Shown here: positions 9,845-17,940 of the stretch, one piece after another
Numbering within the stretch: position 1 is the first letter of the stretch
Layout of the letters: each line of letters opens with the position of its first letter
Assembly (NCBI RefSeq): GCF_024733015.1
Contig: NZ_JANKJG010000001.1
Coordinates: 550,263-614,262, forward strand
Origin: Pseudosulfitobacter koreensis
GTDB taxonomy: Bacteria; Pseudomonadota; Alphaproteobacteria; Rhodobacterales; Rhodobacteraceae
Direction of reading: 5' to 3'
Length of the DNA stretch: 64,000 nucleotides
The notes under the pieces: generated by a model
Database searches by the model: none
The model's input: the letters and a program-made list of their open reading frames with translations, nothing else
What the model was told of the DNA's origin: nothing
Made by a program: the position numbers and the translations under genes

Positions 9845-10473
9845 TTTGGATCATCCGAACCCATTGTCCGCGCAAAGGCCCAAGTGTCCTTCTGGCGTTT
9901 GATTTCGGTTGCGCTGCCTTCGACGATATCACCACCCTTGTCGCGCACAGCCGAGGTCAGCTCGGCGACAAAGCGGATGGTCAATTCGGCCTCGTTGGTT
10001 TCGGCGTCGAACGTGGCGTCGTTCAGCTTGATCTCGGAGACGCCGATAAAGTTGACGTCGATGGTCAGGCCTTGGTCCTCGCGCGCGGCAACGCCGTCGA
10101 CAAAGCTCTCGTAGACCTCTTCCGACAGGAACGGCTGGATCTGTGCCAGATCGCCACGCTCGTAACCTAAGACGATCATCTCGTAGGCACCGCGTGCGCC
10201 GCCCAGAAAGTCGGCGACGTTGAACGACGGCTCGACCCGTTTCATTCCTGCCAATGCCTTGGCGGCATCGCTGTCTTCGGGGACGTGGTCGGTGATGTCC
10301 AGATCGGGGCCGCCTTCGATCACTTCGAATTCGGGGCGAATGGACCCTGTCTGCTGCTTTGTCACGGGCGGCTTTTCAAAGCCTTCGCGGGTGCCCAGAA
10401 CGCTTTTCAGCCGCAGGATCAGAAAAATGGCGATGCCAACCAGAACCAACAGTTGGAGGAGGGGCGTTTGCAT
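9817..10473 (-). CDS. Tim44/TimA domain protein, membrane anchored
   Basis: The protein has 218 residues. An N-terminal transmembrane segment (LLQLLVLVGIAIFLILRL, about 5-22) is followed by a low-complexity linker and a C-terminal Tim44-like domain of about 150 residues (FLGGARGAYEMIVLGYERGDL to the conserved WAFARTM near the end). The mitochondrial relative helps presequence import; bacterial relatives are inner-membrane proteins of unsettled role. The ATG at 10473 is chosen because it begins just before the membrane segment. It leads the timA-mltA-smr operon and is divergent from fxsA. Confidence 0.88.
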   Translation of the reverse strand: MQTPLLQLLVLVGIAIFLILRLKSVLGTREGFEKPPVTKQQTGSIRPEFEVIEGGPDLDITDHVPEDSDAAKALAGMKRVEPSFNVADFLGGARGAYEMIVLGYERGDLAQIQPFLSEEVYESFVDGVAAREDQGLTIDVNFIGVSEIKLNDATFDAETNEAELTIRFVAELTSAVRDKGGDIVEGSATEIKRQKDTWAFARTMGSDDPNWLLVSTDA

Positions 10474-10579
10474 TGAAAAAACCTCTTTCAGGCGGAAAAG
10501 TGGTAACCCGCGGTGCTGGACATTATGTAGGGGCTGAGGCGCACCAAGTCCACCGCGCCGGCAAGAAAGGAACGTTTGT

Positions 10580-11059
10580 ATGTGGTTGTTTTTGGCATTT
10601 CTGGTCGTACCACTGATCGAGATCACGCTTTTTATCCAGATCGGCGGCGCAATCGGGCTGGGCTGGACCCTTCTGACCGTCATCGTGACCGCGATCGTGG
10701 GCACCTATCTGGTGCGCCAGCAGGGTTTGCGCACGATCGACAAGCTCAGATCGTCGGTCAACGAGTTGCATGACCCGACAGAACCGCTGGTGCATGGCGC
10801 GATGATCCTCTTCGCAGGCGCGCTTTTGCTGACGCCCGGTTTCTTCACCGATGCGGTCGGCTTTTCGCTGATGATACCGCAGGTGCGGTCGCGAATGTTT
10901 CAGGCCCTGCGCAGCCGTATCAACGTCGCCAGCTTTGCCACCGGGCCGCAAAATCCGCCGCGCAGGCCGGGGCGACCCGACGTCATTGATGCCGATTATC
11001 ACGACGTGACCCCGGATGACAAAAAGCCGCAGGGGCCCTCCGGCTGGACCAAGAATTGA
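10580..11059 (+). CDS. fxsA: FxsA family membrane protein
   Basis: The 159-residue inner-membrane protein has the FxsA core: FLVVPLIEITLFI in the first helix, then GLGWTLLTVIVTAIVG, a loop RQQGLRTIDKL, and a third hydrophobic segment AMILFAGALLLTPGFFTD. In E. coli, FxsA overproduction relieves exclusion of phage T7 by the F plasmid; the normal role is not established. A ribosome site (AAGGAA) precedes the ATG. The neighbours timA and secB are a usual setting for this gene in alphaproteobacteria. Confidence 0.92.
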   Translation: MWLFLAFLVVPLIEITLFIQIGGAIGLGWTLLTVIVTAIVGTYLVRQQGLRTIDKLRSSVNELHDPTEPLVHGAMILFAGALLLTPGFFTDAVGFSLMIPQVRSRMFQALRSRINVASFATGPQNPPRRPGRPDVIDADYHDVTPDDKKPQGPSGWTKN

Positions 11060-11144
11060 GCCACCCCAGGCCAAGGCCCAGCATTGAGACCAGCCGAGCA
11101 ACCTGCTAAAGCGACAAAAAACCGCAATTCAATGGGAGAGTTCA

Positions 11145-11636
11145 ATGGCTGAAACTGACGGTCAGGCACCACAGCAACAGGCGCAACCGAACATGCGCAT
11201 TCTGGGCCAATTCATTCGCGACATTTCGTTCGAGAACATCATGGCGCAAAAAGGCGCGCCGCAGGATGTGCAACCCGACGTGCAGGTTCAGGTGAACCTG
11301 GACGCCAAGAAGCGCACGACCGAGAACCAGTACGAATCCGCGATCAAACTGAACGTGACATCCAAGGCCAAAGACGGCGGCGCGACGCTGTTCTTGCTGG
11401 AAATCGACTATGTCGGCATTTTCCATATCGAAAACGTGCCTGAAGACCAGATGCATCCGTTCCTGCTGATCGAATGCCCGCGCATGATCTTTCCGTTCCT
11501 ACGCCGCGTGGTCAGCGACATCACCCGCGACGGTGGCTTTCCGCCGCTGAACCTGGAAAACATCGACTTCATCTCGATGTACCGCAACGAAATCGCGCGT
11601 CGTCAGGCGGAAAACCCGCCCAAGGCCGACGCCTGA
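11145..11636 (+). CDS. secB: Protein-export chaperone SecB
   Basis: SecB holds precursors unfolded and hands them to SecA. The 163-residue protein has the expected length and conserved core: IRDISFENI, NVTSKAKDGGATLFLLEIDYVGIF, and FLLIECPRMIFPFLRRVVSDITRDGGFPPL-type segments. A ribosome site GGGAGAG precedes the ATG at 11145. A hairpin directly follows the stop (11644-11669). The gene converges on dnaQ. Confidence 0.97.
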   Translation: MAETDGQAPQQQAQPNMRILGQFIRDISFENIMAQKGAPQDVQPDVQVQVNLDAKKRTTENQYESAIKLNVTSKAKDGGATLFLLEIDYVGIFHIENVPEDQMHPFLLIECPRMIFPFLRRVVSDITRDGGFPPLNLENIDFISMYRNEIARRQAENPPKADA

Positions 11637-11643
11637 TTGATCT

Positions 11644-11669
11644 GCTGAAGGCCGCCCCTGGCCTTCAGC
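11644..11669. terminator. Perfect hairpin between convergent secB and dnaQ
   Basis: A 10-bp perfect inverted repeat GCTGAAGGCC / GGCCTTCAGC encloses a 6-nt loop just after the secB stop and overlaps the last codons of dnaQ. Only three T residues follow on the plus strand, so it is a weak intrinsic terminator or an mRNA 3'-end stabiliser serving both genes. Confidence 0.6.
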
Positions 11670-12351
11670 CCTTTGCCCAGAGTGCCGCCTCACCCATCTT
11701 TTCGACGAACATGGCGTGGGCCCGCTGCTCTTCTTCGGTTATGCGCGGCGGCAGCGCATTTGGGCGCGGTGGCGGTGTCCAGTCGGGCAGGTCGCCATCC
11801 GACTTTTGCGATCCGGTGGAGGACAGGCCAAAATCAGGCTGCCGTCCGCCGATAAGCTCCAGATAGACTTCGGCAAGAATTTCACTGTCCAGCAAAGCGC
11901 CGTGCAGTGTGCGCGCACCATTGTCGATGCCAAACCGCCGACAAAGCGCATCAAGCGACGCGGGCGATCCGGGAAAGCGTTTTCGCGCTATGTCCAGCGT
12001 GTCGATGGCCCGGTTATAGGGGATCTCCGGCAGGTTCATCCACTTCAACTCGGCGTTCAGAAACTTCATATCGAACGCCGCGTTGTGGATCACCAGCTTT
12101 GCATCGCCGATAAAATCCAGAAACGCCTGCCCGATGGCCGCGAACTTGGGCTTGTCACGCAGGAAATCATCGCCCAGCCCGTGCACCTGAAACGCCTCGT
12201 CCGGCATGCCGCGTTCGGGGTTGATGTATTGGTGATAGTTCTTGCCGGTCGCCATGTGCCCCATCAGCTCGACCGCCCCGATCTCGACGATGCGGTCACC
12301 GGAAAACGGGTCGAAACCGGTGGTTTCAGTGTCTAGAACGATTTCACGCAT
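11665..12351 (-). CDS. dnaQ: DNA polymerase III epsilon subunit (proofreading exonuclease)
   Basis: This 228-residue 3'-5' exonuclease proofreads for the replicative polymerase. The DEDDh motifs are all visible: DTETTG at residues 7-12 (Exo I), HNAAFDMKF in the middle (Exo II), and HGALLDSEIL (Exo III with catalytic His and Asp). The C-terminal tail of about 50 residues would bind the alpha subunit. The start overlaps the end of coaE by 8 nt, making it the last gene of maf-aroE-coaE-dnaQ. Confidence 0.96.
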   Translation of the reverse strand: MREIVLDTETTGFDPFSGDRIVEIGAVELMGHMATGKNYHQYINPERGMPDEAFQVHGLGDDFLRDKPKFAAIGQAFLDFIGDAKLVIHNAAFDMKFLNAELKWMNLPEIPYNRAIDTLDIARKRFPGSPASLDALCRRFGIDNGARTLHGALLDSEILAEVYLELIGGRQPDFGLSSTGSQKSDGDLPDWTPPPRPNALPPRITEEEQRAHAMFVEKMGEAALWAKG

Positions 12352-12937
12352 GGGTCAGACCTGCCTTGATGGTGCTTACGATGGCCTGCACCTGCGCGCG
12401 GGCATGGTCCGTCGTGTCGGTGATCACAACATAATCGGATTGCGCGACCTTGTCATCGTTCGGCATCTGTTTCGCCTTGATCTGCTCGAACTGTTCTTGC
12501 GTCATGGTTCCGCGTGCCAAAACCCGCTCTTGCTGGATTTCTGCCGGAACAGAGACGCAAACGACAGCGTCCATCGCCTTGTTGCCGCCAGTCTCGAACA
12601 AAAGCGGAATGTCGAAGACCAGAATGTCAGAGCGCGCCGCATCCACGAATTGCTGACGGTCAAGACCCACGAGCGGGTGAACGATTTTCTCGATCCGCAC
12701 CAGCAACGAGGGGTCTTCGGCGATCAGCGCACGCAGTGACGGGCGCGAGACCGCGTCGTCGATGACCGCGCGCGGCTCAATTGCGCGCATCGGCTCGACC
12801 GCACTGCCGCCCTTGCCATAGATCCGGTGCACCGCCGCATCCGCATCCCAGACGTCGCAACCCGCTTCGGCGAACAGTTGCGCCGTCGTCGATTTGCCCA
12901 TGCCGATGGACCCGGTCAGCCCCAGACGAAAGGTCAT
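12344..12937 (-). CDS. coaE: Dephospho-CoA kinase
   Basis: CoaE performs the last step of coenzyme A synthesis, phosphorylating the ribose 3'-OH. The ATG at 12937 gives 197 residues starting right at the nucleotide-binding strand. The P-loop GSIGMGKS lies at 9-16, and DADAAVH and FDIPLLFETGG are the substrate-side motifs. The start overlaps the aroE stop (ATGA). Confidence 0.96.
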   Translation of the reverse strand: MTFRLGLTGSIGMGKSTTAQLFAEAGCDVWDADAAVHRIYGKGGSAVEPMRAIEPRAVIDDAVSRPSLRALIAEDPSLLVRIEKIVHPLVGLDRQQFVDAARSDILVFDIPLLFETGGNKAMDAVVCVSVPAEIQQERVLARGTMTQEQFEQIKAKQMPNDDKVAQSDYVVITDTTDHARAQVQAIVSTIKAGLTHA

Positions 12938-13767
12938 CGCAGGGCCGCCGCACGTGCTGCGCTGTCGACGGTTGGGCGCTGCCCGAACCAACGTTCGAAC
13001 CCCGGCACGGCCTGATGCAGCAACATGCCCAGGCCATCTACGACAACACAGCCCTGTGCCTCGGCGGTCGCGAGGAACCTGGTTTTCAGCGGTGTATAGA
13101 CCAGATCCGTGGCCACAGTCCCGCGCCGCAGACCATCCAGCGGTACGCGCAATTCCGATTTCCCGATCATCCCCAACGACGTGGTGTTCACGGTCAGCAT
13201 CGCATCGTCCAGCATGTTGCCAGCCTGCACCCAGTCATAGACCTGCACCCGGTTGCCAAAGTCGGACGCCAGCCGTTCGGCACGCATACGGGTGCGGTTG
13301 GTCAGCATGATCTCTGGCACGCCTGCCTCCAGCAGCGACGCGACAACCGCGCGCGATGCACCCCCGGCACCCAGAACAGCCGCGGGCCCTGATTTCGGGT
13401 CCCACTCCGGCGCGCCGGCCTTGAGGTTTTCCAGAAACCCGTAGCCATCAGTGTTGTCGGCCCGGATTTTACCGTCCTTGCGAAAAATAAGCGTGTTTGC
13501 AGCGCCGATAAGCGTGGCGCGATCCGTCACCTGGTCGGCGATCTGCAAGACTGCCTCTTTGTGCGGAATGGTGATGTTTACCCCGACAAAGCCCATGGCG
13601 GGCAGGGTGCGCAACACCCGCTCAAGATCCTCGGGTTCGACGTGCATGGGGATGTAGTGCCCCTTCAGCCCAAGCGATTTTAGCCAGTGGTGCTGCAATT
13701 GCGGCGATTTGGAATGGGCAACGGGCGCACCGATCACGCCCGCCAATGGAATCTTTGTATCGGTCAC
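12934..13767 (-). CDS. aroE: Shikimate dehydrogenase (NADP+)
   Basis: AroE reduces 3-dehydroshikimate to shikimate in aromatic amino acid synthesis. The 277-residue protein shows the substrate loop HSKSPQLQ near 18-25, NITIPHKE with the catalytic Lys near residue 70, a catalytic Asp in DNTDGYG, and the nucleotide-binding GAGGASRAV. It uses a GTG start that overlaps the maf stop (GTGA) and is followed by coaE with a 4-nt overlap. Confidence 0.96.
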   Translation of the reverse strand: MTDTKIPLAGVIGAPVAHSKSPQLQHHWLKSLGLKGHYIPMHVEPEDLERVLRTLPAMGFVGVNITIPHKEAVLQIADQVTDRATLIGAANTLIFRKDGKIRADNTDGYGFLENLKAGAPEWDPKSGPAAVLGAGGASRAVVASLLEAGVPEIMLTNRTRMRAERLASDFGNRVQVYDWVQAGNMLDDAMLTVNTTSLGMIGKSELRVPLDGLRRGTVATDLVYTPLKTRFLATAEAQGCVVVDGLGMLLHQAVPGFERWFGQRPTVDSAARAAALR

Positions 13768-14363
13768 GCCTGCACAACTCCTCGGACTGTGAGAAAGGCC
13801 AGAAGCTGCAAAAGTGGCATACCCAGCACGCTAAAGTAATCCCCTTCGATGCTGGCCATCAGCCGCACGCCCTCTTCCTCGATCTTGTAGCCACCGACGC
13901 TGTGACGGATGCTGTCCCAGTTGCGGTCGACATAGTCCTGGATATAGCCATCCGACGCATCGCGCATCCGCACGCGAACCTGCCCGATGTGCCGCCAGAT
14001 CGGCTTGCCGTCCTCGCAGATCACCGCTGCCGACAGCAGGCTGTGGGTGTCACCGCGCAAGGCAATCAGCTGCGACACCGCCTGATCGGGCGTTTCCGGT
14101 TTCGACAGCAGCGTTCCGCGATGGTCCAGTACCTGATCGCAGCCCAGAACAAAGGCGCCGGGATGCTTGTCACTGATCTTGCGCGCCTTGATTTCGGCCA
14201 GTGTGTCGGCGATGTCGCGCGGCTTGGCATCTTCCGCCAATAGTCCTGCTTTAATGCTTTCTTCATCTACGCGTGGTTTCATCACCTCGAAGGGAACGCC
14301 CGCCTGCGTCAGCATACCCGCCCGGATGGACGACCCCGAGGCGAGGATGAGAGCCTGTGGCAT
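13764..14363 (-). CDS. maf: Maf family nucleoside triphosphate pyrophosphatase
   Basis: Maf proteins hydrolyse non-canonical or canonical NTPs and have been linked to division arrest. The 199-residue protein begins with ILASGSSIRAGML, and has DEESIK and LGCDQVL with the conserved Asp used for metal binding. The ATG at 14363 is chosen by homology to the family start. That start codon overlaps a perfect DnaA box (14363-14371). It is the first gene of maf-aroE-coaE-dnaQ, which reads away from the proposed origin. Confidence 0.93.
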   Translation of the reverse strand: MPQALILASGSSIRAGMLTQAGVPFEVMKPRVDEESIKAGLLAEDAKPRDIADTLAEIKARKISDKHPGAFVLGCDQVLDHRGTLLSKPETPDQAVSQLIALRGDTHSLLSAAVICEDGKPIWRHIGQVRVRMRDASDGYIQDYVDRNWDSIRHSVGGYKIEEEGVRLMASIEGDYFSVLGMPLLQLLAFLTVRGVVQA

Positions 14364-14371
14364 GTGGATAA
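14363..14371 (-). promoter_or_regulatory. Perfect DnaA box overlapping the maf start codon
   Basis: TGTGGATAA is the exact reverse complement of the consensus DnaA box TTATCCACA. Its first base is part of the maf ATG, so DnaA bound here could also repress maf-aroE-coaE-dnaQ. This regulatory idea is inference. Confidence 0.75.
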
Positions 14372-14585
14372 CCTTGTGCGAAAACCATGTGCAGCGTGAT
14401 GGCACTCTTGTGGGAATTATCCGCCGTGGTTTCAATCCCGAATTTCGCCGCAGTTTGGGCGGGTTCGGGCACGCTTGTACCCCCATGGACAAGGATAGAA
14501 TTTACGCTGTTGATAACTGAATTCGCGTGAAAGCATCCACAGGATTGTCAGATGTGAGCTTGGTTTACTACGCTTGTAACCTCCT

Positions 14586-14605
14586 GATATTAATAAAATA
14601 ATATC
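14586..14605. repeat. AT-rich inverted repeat inside the candidate origin
   Basis: GATATTA (14586-14592) and TAATATC (14599-14605) are perfect inverted copies around a 6-nt AT-only loop. The 20 bases contain only two G/C pairs, in a genome that is clearly GC-rich. It is a plausible duplex-unwinding element or protein site. Confidence 0.55.
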
Positions 14606-14766
14606 TTCGTTCGATCAATCATGCAAAGCAGAGGGTAACTTTTGCCCCTGTGCACAACCCCGTGCACAGAACAATAATCCACAGAAATCCTGGCCCCCTA
14701 CTTAATCATCATCCTTTCTTTTCTCTTATATATATTATTAGTAAGGACCCGAGCGCAGGGGGCCCC

Positions 14767-15216
14767 ATGACCGATTTTCTGATCAACTGGTATCTCTACA
14801 TCAAGGCTTTGCACATCATGTCGGTGATCGCGTGGATGGCGGGGCTGTTCTATCTGCCAAGACTGTTCGTGCATCACGTCGAAACAGCAGGCCAGACCGG
14901 GCCAAGTCATGACCTGTTTATCGTCATGGAAAACAAGCTGCTGCGGGTGATCATGAATCCTGCAATGATTTCTACCTGGCTTTTCGGTCTCTTGCTGGTG
15001 GCGACGCCGGGCATTGTCAGCTGGGACATGGTCTGGCCCTGGACCAAGGCGATTGCGGTGCTGGCCATGACGGGGTTTCACATGTGGCTGGCGGGTCAAC
15101 GGCGCAGTTTCGTCGCGGGCGAGGGTCTGAAGACGGGCCGCACCTACCGGATGATGAACGAACTGCCGACGCTTCTGATGGTCGTGATCGTGCTGTCGGT
15201 TGTAGTGAAGTTCTGA
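14767..15216 (+). CDS. hemJ: Protoporphyrinogen IX oxidase HemJ
   Basis: HemJ oxidises protoporphyrinogen to protoporphyrin IX in the inner membrane. The 149-residue protein has about four hydrophobic segments. The first contains the conserved [17 protein letters not shown] with the heme-associated His, and the next carries [11 protein letters not shown] 14767 is preceded by a strong purine-rich site (CAGGGGG). It lies immediately right of the candidate origin and reads toward rho. Confidence 0.92.
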   Translation: MTDFLINWYLYIKALHIMSVIAWMAGLFYLPRLFVHHVETAGQTGPSHDLFIVMENKLLRVIMNPAMISTWLFGLLLVATPGIVSWDMVWPWTKAIAVLAMTGFHMWLAGQRRSFVAGEGLKTGRTYRMMNELPTLLMVVIVLSVVVKF

Positions 15217-15221
15217 ATTCA

Positions 15222-15250
15222 TTGACTTTGACGGCACATTTGCCTACTTG
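15222..15250 (+). promoter_or_regulatory. Possible sigma70-type promoter of rho
   Basis: TTGACT (15222-15227) and TACTTG (15245-15250) are separated by 17 bp, placing transcription about 80 nt before the rho ATG. The -35 is near-consensus; the -10 matches three of six positions. Confidence 0.4.
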
Positions 15251-15337
15251 ATCCCCACGCACCCCGTTCGGGGACCGCATCTCGCGATATATTTTGATTT
15301 GGGACAGCCTGTTTTGCGCCGGCTGCTACGTGTTTGC

Positions 15338-16636
15338 ATGACAACTGAAACGATGGACGCAGCTGAACAAGTTGAACGCCTGACCCTGGCCGAGCTGAAA
15401 GCCAACAGCCCCAAAGATTTGCTGGCGATGGCCGAAGAGCTTGAGATCGAGAACGCCTCGACCATGCGCAAAGGCGAGATGATGTTCCAGATTCTGCGGG
15501 AACGCGCGGACGAAGGCTGGGACGTGTCCGGCGATGGCGTTCTGGAAGTGCTGCAGGACGGATTTGGCTTTCTGCGCTCTCCCGAGGCCAACTATCTTTC
15601 TGGCCCCGATGACATCTATGTCTCCCCCGACATGATCCGGAAATATTCGTTGCGCACCGGTGACACCATCGACGGCGGCATCCGCGCGCCAGACAATGAC
15701 GAACGCTATTTCGCGCTGACGGATGTTGCGAACATCAACTTCGAAGATCCGGAGAAAGCGCGTCACAAGATTGCTTTCGACAACCTGACACCGCTTTACC
15801 CTGACGAGCGTCTGACGATGGAAACCGACGAGCCCGCGACCAAAGATCGGTCGGCGCGGATCATCGACCTGGTGTCGCCCATCGGCAAGGGCCAGCGTTC
15901 GCTGATCGTGGCACCGCCGCGCACAGGTAAGACCGTTCTGCTGCAGAACATCGCCAACAGCATCGAACGCAACCACCCCGAATGCTATCTGATCGTCCTG
16001 CTGATCGACGAGCGGCCCGAAGAGGTCACCGACATGCAGCGGTCTGTCAAGGGCGAGGTCATCAGTTCGACCTTTGATGAGCCCGCAACGCGCCACGTGG
16101 CCGTATCGGAAATGGTCATCGAAAAGGCCAAACGTCTGGTGGAACACAAACGCGACGTGGTCATCCTGCTCGATTCGATCACCCGTCTGGGCCGCGCGTT
16201 CAACACGGTCGTGCCGTCGTCGGGCAAGGTTCTGACCGGCGGTGTCGATGCCAACGCCCTGCAACGCCCCAAGCGCTTCTTTGGTGCTGCGCGTAACATC
16301 GAAGAGGGCGGCAGCCTGACCATTATCGCCACTGCGCTGATCGACACGGGCAGCCGGATGGACGAGGTGATCTTTGAAGAGTTCAAAGGTACCGGCAACT
16401 CCGAGATCGTCCTGGATCGCAAGATCGCGGACAAACGCGTGTTCCCGGCCATCGACATTCTGAAATCCGGCACCCGGAAAGAAGAGTTGCTGGTGGACAA
16501 GACGGACCTTGCCAAGACATTCGTCTTGCGCCGGATTCTAAACCCGATGGGCACGACCGACGCCATAGAGTTCCTGATTTCCAAGTTGAAGCAGACTAAG
16601 ACAAACTCGGATTTCTTCGATTCCATGAACACCTGA
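15338..16636 (+). CDS. rho: Transcription termination factor Rho
   Basis: Rho is the hexameric RNA-dependent ATPase that terminates transcription. The start at 15338 gives 432 residues, normal for the family; an ATG at 15353 is an alternative. Domains in order are an N-terminal Rho-N helix bundle ([18 protein letters not shown]), the cold-shock-like RNA-binding domain ([13 protein letters not shown]), and the ATPase with P-loop PPRTGKT near residue 190 and the Q/R-loop region. An 85-nt leader precedes the start. Confidence 0.96.
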   Translation: MTTETMDAAEQVERLTLAELKANSPKDLLAMAEELEIENASTMRKGEMMFQILRERADEGWDVSGDGVLEVLQDGFGFLRSPEANYLSGPDDIYVSPDMIRKYSLRTGDTIDGGIRAPDNDERYFALTDVANINFEDPEKARHKIAFDNLTPLYPDERLTMETDEPATKDRSARIIDLVSPIGKGQRSLIVAPPRTGKTVLLQNIANSIERNHPECYLIVLLIDERPEEVTDMQRSVKGEVISSTFDEPATRHVAVSEMVIEKAKRLVEHKRDVVILLDSITRLGRAFNTVVPSSGKVLTGGVDANALQRPKRFFGAARNIEEGGSLTIIATALIDTGSRMDEVIFEEFKGTGNSEIVLDRKIADKRVFPAIDILKSGTRKEELLVDKTDLAKTFVLRRILNPMGTTDAIEFLISKLKQTKTNSDFFDSMNT

Positions 16637-16654
16637 CCCCTGGGGGCGTGACCG

Positions 16655-17935
16655 ATGGATACGATTTTCGCCCTTGCAACCGCGCAGGACCGCGCAGGCG
16701 TGGCCGTCGTGCGCGTGTCCGGGCCTGCCGCGCACAGCGTCGGGATGCAGATGTGCGGAACCCTTCCCAAGGTGGGAAGCTTTGCGGTGCGGCCTGTCAG
16801 TTCTGACGGTGACTTGATCGACCGCGGGCTGGTACTGACATTCGCGGCCCCGCACAGTTTCACCGGCGAGGATGTGATCGAGCTGCACCTGCACGGCAGC
16901 ATCGCAATCATCGACCGGGTTTTGGACACGTTGAGCGCCTTCGACGGCGTCCGGCTTGCCGAGCCGGGCGAGTTTACCCGACGCGCCTTGGAAAACGGCA
17001 AGATGGATTTGGCCCAGGTCGAAGGTCTGGCCGACCTGATCGACGCCGAAACGGAGTTTCAGCGCGCACAAGCCATGCAAACTGTCGAAGGGGCGCTGAG
17101 CAAGGTCGTCGAAGACTGGCGCGCGCGGTTGATTAACGCGGCGTCGCTGCTTGAGGTGACCATAGACTTTGCAGATGAGGATGTGCCCGTGGACGTCGCC
17201 CCCGAGGTGTCGGCCTTGCTGGAAAGCGTGATGTCCCAGGCATCCGATGAAATTTCGCGATCGTACGTGTCAGAGCGCGTGCGCACCGGGTTTGAGGTCG
17301 CCATCGTCGGATTGCCCAACGCGGGAAAATCCACGCTTCTGAACGCGCTTGCCGGACGCGATGCCGCGATCACTTCGGAGTTTGCGGGTACCACGCGCGA
17401 TGTGATCGAGGTTCGGATGGATCTGGACGGCTTGCCCGTGACCTTCCTCGATACGGCCGGATTGCGCGAAAGCGATGATCAGGTCGAAACCATCGGGATC
17501 GAACGCGCCATCGCAAGGGCGAAGACAGCAGACCTTCGCGTGTTTCTATCGGAAAACGTGTCCGACCTGCCGCTGGACCCATTGCCGCAGGACATTGTCG
17601 TCGCCCCAAAGGCAGATTTGCGCACAGATGGAACGGGCGTGTCGGGCGTGACAGGTGCTGGGCTGAATGCTTTGGTTCAAGAGGTGAAGGCTGTTTTCGC
17701 GGACAGGGCGACCCACTCGGGGCTTACGTCACGAGCACGGCACCGAACGTCGCTGCAATCCGCCGTCACAGCGATGAAAGACGCGTCTCGCCTCGTCAAT
17801 CAGGGCCCGGAGGTCTATGATCTGGCGGCAGAAGAACTGCGCACCGCGATTCGAAGCCTTGAGTTTCTCGTTGGGCGCATTGACGTCGAAAATTTGCTGG
17901 ATGAGATCTTTTCCAGTTTTTGCTTGGGCAAGTGA
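16655..17935 (+). CDS. mnmE: tRNA uridine-5-carboxymethylaminomethyl synthesis GTPase MnmE
   Basis: MnmE works with MnmG to modify the wobble uridine of several tRNAs. The 426-residue protein has an N-terminal formyl-THF-binding domain, a central helical domain and an inserted GTPase domain. The GTPase domain shows GLPNAGKST, a switch region around FAGTTRD and DTAGLRE, and the protein ends in CLGK, a variant of the family C-x-G-K terminus. It is slightly shorter than the usual 450. mnmG follows 5 nt after the stop. Confidence 0.95.
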   Translation: MDTIFALATAQDRAGVAVVRVSGPAAHSVGMQMCGTLPKVGSFAVRPVSSDGDLIDRGLVLTFAAPHSFTGEDVIELHLHGSIAIIDRVLDTLSAFDGVRLAEPGEFTRRALENGKMDLAQVEGLADLIDAETEFQRAQAMQTVEGALSKVVEDWRARLINAASLLEVTIDFADEDVPVDVAPEVSALLESVMSQASDEISRSYVSERVRTGFEVAIVGLPNAGKSTLLNALAGRDAAITSEFAGTTRDVIEVRMDLDGLPVTFLDTAGLRESDDQVETIGIERAIARAKTADLRVFLSENVSDLPLDPLPQDIVVAPKADLRTDGTGVSGVTGAGLNALVQEVKAVFADRATHSGLTSRARHRTSLQSAVTAMKDASRLVNQGPEVYDLAAEELRTAIRSLEFLVGRIDVENLLDEIFSSFCLGK

Positions 17936-17940
17936 TAGGA

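Larger units (their letters stand above)
14363..14766. other. oriC: Candidate chromosomal replication origin (oriC), maf-hemJ intergenic region
   Basis: This is the only gap above 300 bp in the window. It holds a perfect DnaA box, TGTGGATAA, at 14363-14371 (reverse orientation), and one-mismatch boxes at 14508-14516 (TGTTGATAA) and 14675-14683 (TAATCCACA). TGTGCACAA at 14649-14657 differs by one base from the relaxed consensus, and weaker boxes lie at 14417-14425 and 14533-14541. AT-rich tracts at 14585-14606 and 14714-14741 stand out against the GC-rich surroundings. Genes diverge from it on both sides. The maf-aroE-coaE-dnaQ and rho-mnm-par neighbours are those commonly next to alphaproteobacterial origins. 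No origin function has been tested. Confidence 0.72.

Noticed and set aside
14364..14766. CtrA sites (TTAA-N7-TTAA) and GANTC methylation sites in the candidate origin
   Set aside because: A TTAA occurs at 14590-14593 but has no partner at the required spacing, and I found no GANTC by eye. Caulobacter-style control is not supported by this sequence.
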